64,000 nucleotides of DNA from Phycisphaeraceae bacterium (lineage in GTDB: Bacteria > Planctomycetota > Phycisphaerae > Phycisphaerales > UBA1924): NCBI GenBank assembly GCA_019636675.1, contig JAHBXC010000003.1, forward strand, positions 62,001 through 126,000. The letters are read 5' to 3'. This document shows, in pieces, positions 58,415-64,000 of this stretch. The notes beneath the pieces are model-generated. The model was not told the DNA's origin and searched no databases. It saw only the letters and a list, made by a program, of their open reading frames with translations. Position 1 is the stretch's first letter. Each line of letters begins with the position of its first letter. Made by a program: the position numbers and the translations under genes.

Positions 58415-59848
58415 ATGTTTTTGCGACAGATCTACGACGACGCTCTCGCCCAGGCCGCCTACCTCATCGGGTGCCAGCGCACCGGTGAGGCGGTCGTCAT
58501 CGACCCCGAGCGCGACATCGACCGCTACCTGCAGCTCGCCCAGCGCGAGGGGCTGCGGATCGTGGGCGCCGTCGAAACCCATATCCACGCAGACTTCCTC
58601 TCCGGGGCGCGAGAACTCGCCGAGCACAGCGGCGCGCGTCTCTACCTCTCGGGCGAGGGCGGGCCCGACTGGTCCTACACCTACTTGAATCAAAAGAAAG
58701 GCGGCGGTTCGTACGACGCTACGATCCTGAAGCACGCCGACTCGTTCACCGTCGGCAACCTCCACTTCCGCGCGATCCACACCCCCGGGCACACGCCCGA
58801 GCACCTGTCCTACCTGCTCACCGACGGCGCGGTGTCGAAAGAGCCCATCGGGCTCTTCACGGGCGACTTCGTGTTCGTGGGCGACATGGGGCGCCCCGAC
58901 CTGCTCGAGACCGCCGTGGGCGTCAAGGGCGTCAAAGAGGCGTCGGCGCGCGACCTCTTCGCCTCGATCGCCGAGTTCACGAAACTGCCCGAATACCTCC
59001 AGGTCTGGCCGGCGCACGGCGCGGGCTCTGCCTGCGGCAAGGCGCTGGGGGCAATCCCCCAGAGCACCGTCGGGTACGAGCTGCGCACGAGCCCCGCCCT
59101 CGCCCACGCGCGCGAAGGCCGGCAGGCCTTCGTCGACTTCATCCTCGCCGACCAGCCCGAGCCCCCGACCTATTTCGCGCGCATGAAGCGCCTCAACCGC
59201 GACGGCGCGCCCGTGCTCGGCGCGCTGCCGGCGCCGACCAGACTCGCGCCGCGCGAGCTGCTCGACTTCGCGTCGGTCGGCACGCACGTCGTGCTCGACA
59301 CCCGCGCGTGGGACAACTTCCGCGAGGCGCACCTCCCCGGGTCGCTCTCGGTCATCCTCGACAAGACCTTCCCGACGATCGCCGGGTCGTACGTCGAAGA
59401 GGGCGAGCGCCTCGCGCTCATCGTCGACGAATCTCGCCTCGACGAGGCGCTGCGCCTGCTGGTGCGCGTCGGGCTCGATGATGTCGTGCACTACGCGACG
59501 CCCGACGCGATCGACGCTCTCAAACGCGAGGGCGCACGCCTCGCCACGACCGACGAGATCGACGCCAGAACGCTCCGCGACATGCTGAAGAAGGGCGGCG
59601 TGACGCTGCTCGATGTCCGGCGCGCCAGCGAGCACCACGCCGGGACGATCGGCGATTCGCCCTACACCAACATCGCGCACACCTCGCTGAGCACACGGAT
59701 CGCCGAGGTGCCGCGCGGCGAGCCGCTCGTCGTGCACTGCGCCGGCGGCGTCCGCTCGGCCCGCGCCGCGTCGTACCTCGAGCGCAAGGGTTTCAACCCG
59801 ATCAACCTCAAGGGCGGTTACGCCGCCTGGACCAGCGGCAACCGCTAA
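58415..59848 (+). CDS. MBL-fold/rhodanese fusion (persulfide dioxygenase-like)
   Basis: A 477-residue protein. N-terminal metallo-beta-lactamase domain: AVETHIHADFLSGARELAE (His56, His58, Asp60), HTPGHTPEHLSYLL, GLFTGDFVFVGDMGRPDLLE and a QVWPAHGAGSACGK region, the ETHE1/BlaC-like pattern. Two rhodanese-type domains follow: residues about 285-355, without a catalytic Cys, and the last about 95 residues, with active-site Cys442 in PLVVHCAGGVRSARAASYL. It likely oxidises glutathione persulfide and transfers sulfane sulfur. The peroxiredoxin gene follows 16 bases after, suggesting a sulfide/peroxide stress operon. Confidence 0.9.
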   Translation: MFLRQIYDDALAQAAYLIGCQRTGEAVVIDPERDIDRYLQLAQREGLRIVGAVETHIHADFLSGARELAEHSGARLYLSGEGGPDWSYTYLNQKKGGGSYDATILKHADSFTVGNLHFRAIHTPGHTPEHLSYLLTDGAVSKEPIGLFTGDFVFVGDMGRPDLLETAVGVKGVKEASARDLFASIAEFTKLPEYLQVWPAHGAGSACGKALGAIPQSTVGYELRTSPALAHAREGRQAFVDFILADQPEPPTYFARMKRLNRDGAPVLGALPAPTRLAPRELLDFASVGTHVVLDTRAWDNFREAHLPGSLSVILDKTFPTIAGSYVEEGERLALIVDESRLDEALRLLVRVGLDDVVHYATPDAIDALKREGARLATTDEIDARTLRDMLKKGGVTLLDVRRASEHHAGTIGDSPYTNIAHTSLSTRIAEVPRGEPLVVHCAGGVRSARAASYLERKGFNPINLKGGYAAWTSGNR

Positions 59849-59864
59849 CGGAAGGGAGAGAACG

Positions 59865-60500
59865 ATGGCTCTGCAACTCGGCGACACCGCCCCCGACTTC
59901 ACGCAGGACTCCACGATGGGCCCGATCCATTTCCACTCGTGGCTGGGCGACTCGTGGGGCGTGCTCTTCTCGCACCCCAAGGACTTCACGCCCGTCTGCA
60001 CGACCGAACTCGGCGCGGTGTCGAAACTCAAGCCCGAGTTCGAGAAGCGCAATGTGAAGGTGATCGGCCTCTCGGTCGACCCCCTCAAGGATCATCACGC
60101 GTGGTCCAAGGACATCGAAGAAACGCAGGGCGCGGCGCTCAACTTCCCGCTGCTCGCGGACCACGACCGCAAGGTGTCGAACCTCTACGGCATGATCCAC
60201 CCCAAGGCGGACGACACCTTCACGGTGCGCTCCGTGTTCATCGTCGGGCCAGACAAGAAGGTGAAACTCACGCTGACCTATCCCGCCAGCACGGGACGCA
60301 ACTTCGACGAGCTGCTGCGCGTCATCGACTCGCTGCAGTTGACCGCGAAGCACAAGGTCGCGACGCCGGCGAACTGGCGCGACGGGCAGGACTGCATCAT
60401 CGTGCCGGCGGTGAGCAACGACGAAGCGAAGAAGTTGTTCCCGAAGGGGTTCAGGGAAGTGAAGCCGTATCTGCGGGTGACGCCGCAGCCGAATAAGTAA
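59865..60500 (+). CDS. 1-Cys peroxiredoxin (Prx6 type)
   Basis: A 211-residue protein: LGDTAPDFTQDSTMG, FSHPKDFTPVCTTELG with peroxidatic Cys45 (PVCTTE), VKVIGLSVDPLKDHHAW, and a long Prx6-type C-terminal arm (ANWRDGQDCIIVPAVSNDEAKKLFPKGF). It reduces peroxides. It is 16 bases downstream of the MBL-rhodanese gene and likely co-transcribed, coupling sulfide/persulfide handling and peroxide removal. Its stop is followed directly by a large composite repeat. Confidence 0.93.
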   Translation: MALQLGDTAPDFTQDSTMGPIHFHSWLGDSWGVLFSHPKDFTPVCTTELGAVSKLKPEFEKRNVKVIGLSVDPLKDHHAWSKDIEETQGAALNFPLLADHDRKVSNLYGMIHPKADDTFTVRSVFIVGPDKKVKLTLTYPASTGRNFDELLRVIDSLQLTAKHKVATPANWRDGQDCIIVPAVSNDEAKKLFPKGFREVKPYLRVTPQPNK

Positions 60501-60502
60501 GG

Positions 60503-60698
60503 GAAGGGAGTGGGGAATAGGGAGTAGGGAGCAGGAAGAGAAGAGAAGGGGTGGCGTGGTACGGCGCAGCCGCGCCGCGGGAGGTCCGAGGGTGATCATC
60601 ACACCAGCCAGTTCCGAACCCTCAGCCCAAACGGGGCCAGAAGGGTGGGTGTGATTCTCTGTCTCCCCCCTGCTCCCCACTCCCTATTCCCTTCCCCA
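60503..60698. repeat. Composite inverted repeat element between the peroxiredoxin gene and tRNA-Leu
   Basis: Left arm GGGAAGGGAGTGGGGAATAG and following units (60502-60535). Core GTGGCGTGGTACGGCGCAGC with an imperfect partner (60551-60580). Right arm CTGCTCCCCACTCCCTATTC plus CCTTCCCC (60670-60698), the reverse complement of the left. About 195 bases. Confidence 0.87.
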
Positions 60699-60704
60699 AC
60701 CAAA

Positions 60705-60790
60705 TGCGGGCGACAGGAGTCGAACCTGCACGGCCTTTTACGGCCACGGGAACCTAAATCCCGTGCGTCTGCCAATTCCGCCACGCCCGC
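60705..60790 (-). tRNA. tRNA-Leu (anticodon UAG)
   Basis: An 86-base cloverleaf on the minus strand: acceptor GCGGGCG pairing with CGCCCGC, anticodon stem CGGGA / TCCCG with loop TTTAGGT (anticodon TAG), a long variable arm (GGCCGTAAAAGGCCG, typical of class II tRNA) and the T arm GGTTCGACTCC. 3' CCA is not encoded. Reads CUA and other CUN codons. Confidence 0.95.
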
Positions 60791-60825
60791 GTGCGTGATG
60801 CCGGGGTGATCGTACCGCGGCGCGC

Positions 60826-61704
60826 TCAGCGCTCGGGGATCTCGACCAGGAACGAGGGCTGGGGCGTCGTGCGCGACGCGCCGGCGGTGCGCTGCTCGAG
60901 GCGTCGGCCGTTGAACAGGTTGTAGGGGTGGCGTCGGCGGAACTCTTCGAGGACCGCGCTGGGGATGGGCGAGTCGAGCCCGGCGTCGCGCGCCGTGAAG
61001 GCCCCGATGGTGACCATCGAGCGAGATGGGCCGTGGTAGTAGAAGGCCGGCTCCCCGCCGCGACGAAGCTCGACGGCGGCCTGCTCTGCGGCGCGGCGCG
61101 CCTCGGCCGGGTTGGCGGATTCGTACACGCCGATCTGCAGCGTGTAGCGGGCGGCGGTCCCGAACTCCTGGGTGGCGCGCGAGAGGTGGAACTGGGGCGC
61201 GCCGCCGGTGTCGTTGGTGTCGACGGGCGGCGCGAGGAACGCGGTGGCGAAGGGGCGCTGCCCGTCGAGCTCGAGCTCGCGCACGCGCTGCAGTTCGCGC
61301 TGGGCGGCGGGGTCGGAAGGGGCGCTGAAGGAGCCCACGACGATCGCGCTGCCTCGACCGCGATCCTGCACGCGCATCGTGGGCAGCGAGACGCGCGACG
61401 AGATGCCTTGCAGGGTGCTCATCGCCTGCGCGCGCGCGTCGGAGCCGGTGTAGGCGCGCAGGACGATCGTCCAGCCGGCGTCCGCCAGTCGCGTGGGGGC
61501 GCCGCCCGACGCGCCCGGGGGCGCGAAGACCGCCTGGCCCTCTTCGCGCGTGGGCGCCGCAGCCCGGGTCTGGGCGGGTTCGGACGCGGCGCAGGCGGTC
61601 AGGAGGCCCGCGGCGAGGGGGCCGAGAAAGGGGAGGAGAAATGTGAGGAGGCGAACGGGGGAGCGCCGATGATGGATGAGCATGTTTGGTTTCTGATTGG
61701 TCAT
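60826..61704 (-). CDS. SPOR-domain lipoprotein
   Basis: A 292-residue protein with a lipoprotein signal: a polar basic start, LLTFLLPFLGPLAAGLLTA, then lipobox LTAC before AASEP. After a linker come two SPOR-like repeats: WTIVLRAYTGSDARAQAMSTL...AIVVGSF and YTLQIGVYESANPAEARRAAEQAAVELRRGGEPAFYYHG...MVTIGAF. SPOR domains bind denuded peptidoglycan at the division site. ATG 61704 (MTNQKPN) or 61683 (MLIHHRR) may be the start; the latter places the signal closer to the N-terminus. Located beside tRNA-Leu. Confidence 0.75.
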   Translation of the reverse strand: MTNQKPNMLIHHRRSPVRLLTFLLPFLGPLAAGLLTACAASEPAQTRAAAPTREEGQAVFAPPGASGGAPTRLADAGWTIVLRAYTGSDARAQAMSTLQGISSRVSLPTMRVQDRGRGSAIVVGSFSAPSDPAAQRELQRVRELELDGQRPFATAFLAPPVDTNDTGGAPQFHLSRATQEFGTAARYTLQIGVYESANPAEARRAAEQAAVELRRGGEPAFYYHGPSRSMVTIGAFTARDAGLDSPIPSAVLEEFRRRHPYNLFNGRRLEQRTAGASRTTPQPSFLVEIPER

Positions 61705-62029
61705 GGGTTCTGGCTCATCGGTGGGGCGGATCGCGCGGTTTTCTGGCGGGTCCGGAAGAAAGTTATTGCTTGCAAACCTTTGAAGGACAGAGATTTAGGG
61801 TGTGTGTGCCGGCCTCAGGAAAGGTTGAAGGGTTTTCGGACTGGTCGACGATACAGGTGGGGTCATGGAAGGCAACCTCACCCTTGGAAGGGTACCGGGA
61901 GGAGACCGGGGGAGCGCGGCGAGATGGTGGTCGCCGCGACGAGAACGAGGGTTGCCGACGACGGGCTGGTGGGCTCGCGTCGGGTCAGGATGACGGCTCG
62001 AAGAGAGGCATTCTGCAGATCGGAGCGTG
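61705..62029. other. Intergenic stretch without a supported gene
   Basis: 325 bases between the divergent SPOR and FlgM-like genes. It is less GC-rich at its left end (about 61740-61860). No clear promoter boxes, terminator or known RNA motif was recognised; a 114-residue open frame across it lacks a coding signature. Confidence 0.5.
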
Positions 62030-62338
62030 ATGAAGATGACGGACTTTGCACCGATTGATGGGCGTGTGGGTTTGAGCGGCGCCGGCGGCGCTGGGGAAGG
62101 CGTGGCGCGTGTTCGTGCCGCGTCCCGCGGGCCGGAGGCGTCGTCGCTGGCGAAGCCGGCGCCGGCGCGCCAGATCGTGGACGAGGTGGACCTGTCGAAC
62201 GACGCCCTCGCGGCGTCGGGCGGGCTTCGCGCCGACCTGGTCCGGGGGGCGCGTGAGCGCATCGCCTCGGGCTTCTACGACGACCCGCGTGTGACGGATC
62301 GCACGATCGACGCGCTGATCCGCGACCTCGTGGCGTGA
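62030..62338 (+). CDS. FlgM-like anti-sigma factor candidate
   Basis: A small protein (about 102 residues). The C-terminal half fits FlgM: DEVDLSNDALAASG (DxVxLS motif) followed by RADLVRGARERIASGFYDDPRVTDRTIDALIRDLV, the typical pattern in which RERIAxGxYx(n)D precedes an amphipathic helix. FlgM inhibits the flagellar sigma28. The start is uncertain among GTG 62027, ATG 62030 and ATG 62036; GGAG at 62022-62025 best supports 62036. Followed by a terminator at 62421. The link with the fliD/fliS genes 15 kb away is only functional. Confidence 0.65.
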   Translation: MKMTDFAPIDGRVGLSGAGGAGEGVARVRAASRGPEASSLAKPAPARQIVDEVDLSNDALAASGGLRADLVRGARERIASGFYDDPRVTDRTIDALIRDLVA

Positions 62339-62420
62339 GCGGCAACGGAGCGCCGCTCCCGGCATGATGGCACGGGGGCACGGGAACGAAGAACTTTCAG
62401 TGTTGAGTGACTGAGATCAG

Positions 62421-62456
62421 TCGCCCCTCTCGCGGAAGCGCGTGAGGGGCGATTTT
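62421..62456 (+). terminator. Intrinsic terminator
   Basis: Stem TCGCCCCTC (62421-62429) / GAGGGGCGA (62444-62452) with a 14-base loop, followed by TTTT. Ends the FlgM-like transcript; it could also act on the convergent lipoprotein gene. Confidence 0.75.
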
Positions 62457-62473
62457 CGTTCGGGCCGGCGCGA

Positions 62474-63022
62474 TCACTGGGGATTGAGCCGGCGCGTCGC
62501 GACCAGACGCCTCCCGTCGGGCGTGGTCAGCTCGACGCGCAGGGTCGCCGGGGCGTTGTCGAAGAGCCACTCGGGCGCGCCGGGCAGGGGGATGACATAG
62601 GTCTGGGTGATGCGATCGAACTGTCGCGCGCTGCGCGCCGGGTCGGTCAGGTCGAGGTTCCAGACCGAGTCCTGGAGGGCGGAAGCGGGCGCCGCGTCGG
62701 GGTCGACGCCCGGCAGGCCCTGGAACAGCTCGAAGCGCAGGAGCCCGGTGTCGCGCACCGGCAGCCCGAAGGAATCGAGCAGCTCGAGGTGGGCCTCGAT
62801 CTGCGGGCCCGGGACCTCGGCGTTGAGGGGCGCCGGGGTGACGCGCGTCAGAGGGTGGATGCGCAGCTCGACGGCGGCGAAGGGGCCGGGGTTGTAACTG
62901 GGGTTGGAAGGGGCGCCCATGCGCGGGCGCGAGGAGCGCGCGTCGGGAGACTCGCAGGCGCAGAGGGCCCCGGCGAGAGCGAAGAGCGTGAGCGTCGGGA
63001 TGAGGCGCATCGGAAGGGGCAT
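62474..63022 (-). CDS. Hypothetical lipoprotein
   Basis: A 182-residue protein with a lipoprotein signal (LIPTLTLFALAGALCA, lipobox LCAC before ESPD). The mature region is beta-rich: VELRIHPLTRVTP, PQIEAHLELLDSFGLPVRDTGLLRFELFQG, and a C-terminal LRVELTTPDGRRLVATRRL, with no recognised motif. The ATG at 63022 or 63010 may be the start. It is downstream of the edge gene on the same strand, with a hairpin between them. Confidence 0.7.
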   Translation of the reverse strand: MPLPMRLIPTLTLFALAGALCACESPDARSSRPRMGAPSNPSYNPGPFAAVELRIHPLTRVTPAPLNAEVPGPQIEAHLELLDSFGLPVRDTGLLRFELFQGLPGVDPDAAPASALQDSVWNLDLTDPARSARQFDRITQTYVIPLPGAPEWLFDNAPATLRVELTTPDGRRLVATRRLNPQ

Positions 63023-63059
63023 GGTCGTGGGGAAGTGTAGAGGACGGCGGTGGAAGGAC

Positions 63060-63085
63060 GCCGGGAGCGGGTGAGCGCTCCCGGC
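63060..63085 (-). terminator. Hairpin downstream of the edge-truncated gene
   Basis: Perfect 10-base stem GCCGGGAGCG (63060-63069) / CGCTCCCGGC (63076-63085), loop 6. No clear T-run on the minus strand, so termination is probable only. Confidence 0.45.
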
Positions 63086-63146
63086 GCCGAGACATCGGGG
63101 GTGTCAGGGGTGTCGGAGCCGGGGTCAGCGGCCCGAGGTCAGGGAA

Positions 63147-64000
63147 TCAGGGGTACGAGACGACATCGGCGATGCAGTCGAGGAGGGTGTCCCAACTGTC
63201 TTCGTAGTCGCTGCTTGTGGGGTTGGGAATGACATCGGAGGTGATGACATCCCAGACGAGGATCTCGCGGACATCCTGCTCACCGGTCCCGGAGCCGATG
63301 AGCATCCTGTTGAGGTCCTTCCAGTTGTTCTCGGTGATGTAGTAGAGGTCGTCGTTGGGGGAGTTGTTGCCGTAGGTCTCGTAGTTCGTGTGGTTGTCGG
63401 GGAGGCCGTTGGTCACGAGGCGACCGTGGCCGGGTCGGTTGATCCAGGGCAGGAAAGGCTTGGCGGAATTGGCGGCGCGGATGCGCTCGATGGTCTCGCG
63501 CGAGTGCGCGATAAGGGCGTCCATGAGGTTGCCGCTGGAGGCGGCCCCCATGCCCGTGAACACGCCGGCGGAGGCGTAGACATCCGAGAACTCGGAGATG
63601 GGGTGGACACCCGGGAGATACTGGACATCGTTGTGGAAGTCGAAGGGGTGGGCGCGGTGCTTGTAGCGGTCGGTGAGGTAGTTGACCGAGCCCGTGGGGA
63701 AATTGAAGGCCGAGCGCGAGCGGTAGGTGCAGTCGGCCTGGTCGTACTCGGAGTTGGCGACCTGCCACTCGCTGGTCTTGATGCTGGGGAAGACGGCCTT
63801 CATGGGCTGGAGGAGGGTGTCGTCGAGCGCGAAGGCGCGGACGATGTCCTTCAGGTTCTTGTTGGCCCAGTCGCTGATGACGGAGTTGCGGTAGTGACCG
63901 GCGTTGTGGATCAGGGAGAAGGGCAGGTTGCTGGAGGAGGTGTCGAGGACCGGTCCGGAGGATCCGTAGGGGGTTTCGGCGCAGGCGTCGAGGAGGTCCT
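63147..64000 (-). CDS. Hypothetical protein, N-terminal part beyond window edge
   Basis: The frame is open from 63147 leftward-reading to the window end (285 codons, the last being the stop), so the 5' end lies outside. The visible part starts in-frame with DLLDACAETPYGSSGP and contains HNAGHYRNSVISDWANKNLKD, ADCTYRSRSAFNFPTGSVNYL, FLPWINRPGHGR and NNWKDLNRMLIGSGTG. It has the aromatic/Asn-rich look of secreted carbohydrate-related proteins, but I recognise no family. It ends with ADVVSYP. Confidence 0.6.
   Translation of the reverse strand, partial: DLLDACAETPYGSSGPVLDTSSSNLPFSLIHNAGHYRNSVISDWANKNLKDIVRAFALDDTLLQPMKAVFPSIKTSEWQVANSEYDQADCTYRSRSAFNFPTGSVNYLTDRYKHRAHPFDFHNDVQYLPGVHPISEFSDVYASAGVFTGMGAASSGNLMDALIAHSRETIERIRAANSAKPFLPWINRPGHGRLVTNGLPDNHTNYETYGNNSPNDDLYYITENNWKDLNRMLIGSGTGEQDVREILVWDVITSDVIPNPTSSDYEDSWDTLLDCIADVVSYP

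Noticed and set aside
60705..60790. tRNA-Leu as an integration site
   Set aside because: No integrase gene and no duplicated tRNA 3' end were found in the window.
61860..61925. Possible riboswitch in the gap before the FlgM-like gene
   Set aside because: A few local complementary G-rich stretches exist, but no consistent multi-helix fold or known motif could be built.
61686..62030. 114-codon frame on + strand
   Set aside because: It has no signature or homology, the Shine-Dalgarno context is poor, and the sequence composition differs from the coding genes.

Overview
This is a very GC-rich chromosomal segment from a free-living, flagellated, Gram-negative-type bacterium, most likely a planctomycete of the Phycisphaerae/Phycisphaerales type. 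That placement is an inference from gene content: secreted proteins ending in PEP-CTERM-like or dockerin-like tails, many small membrane proteins with a CxxxxC...CPECG zinc ribbon, LptF/G and Mla-type envelope genes, PPi-type phosphofructokinase and flagellar genes. No rRNA, CRISPR array, transposase or integrase was seen. Both window edges cut through genes.

Layout. 1-5.4 kb: LptF/LptG permeases, then a leftward cluster (DUF4190-like membrane protein, GNAT acetyltransferase, class IV aminotransferase, membrane protein). 5.4-7.6 kb: aguB-aguA, the agmatine-to-putrescine route. 7.8-9.75 kb: one reading frame made of three consecutive PEP-CTERM-type exported proteins. 9.9-14.1 kb: gatA, a type 4 uracil-DNA glycosylase lacking one Fe-S cysteine, a LuxR-type regulator and a lipoprotein. 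14.3-17.4 kb: a translationally coupled pair, a GmrSD-like DUF262/DUF1524 protein followed by an AlbA_2 (Schlafen-type) protein, which is a candidate defence module. It is followed by a broken second copy of the parB 3' end. 17.6-22.7 kb: two zinc-ribbon membrane proteins, parB, a NUDIX hydrolase, a soluble histidine kinase and an ABC ATPase, with a cluster of parS sites that suggests the replication-origin-proximal partition region. 23-31.4 kb: four tandem secreted proteins with C-terminal dockerin-like repeats, partly homogenised. 31.7-37.6 kb: pyrE, a methyltransferase, a solitary DNA methyltransferase, PPi-dependent phosphofructokinase and a glycosylasparaginase. 37.6-44.2 kb: TPR-like/vWA/DoxX and MlaD/MlaF clusters. 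44.4-49.5 kb: a small unknown gene, fliD, fliS and holB. 49.5-55.9 kb: four tandem zinc-ribbon membrane paralogues. 56-64 kb: YciF-type protein, a PEP-CTERM protein with a structured leader, an MBL-rhodanese/1-Cys peroxiredoxin pair, tRNA-Leu(UAG), a SPOR protein, a FlgM-like gene, a lipoprotein and an edge-truncated unknown gene.

A thread running through the whole window is a family of intergenic repeats. Short G-rich heptamer arrays (AAGGCAC, GGGAGCA and GCAATGG classes) sit as inverted arms around GC-rich hairpin cores. They abut stop codons, supply the final codons and stop of at least three genes, and have entered parB and the glycosylasparaginase gene in frame. This repeat family, the three-unit PEP-CTERM polyprotein and the GmrSD-AlbA_2 pair are the strongest leads for something undescribed.
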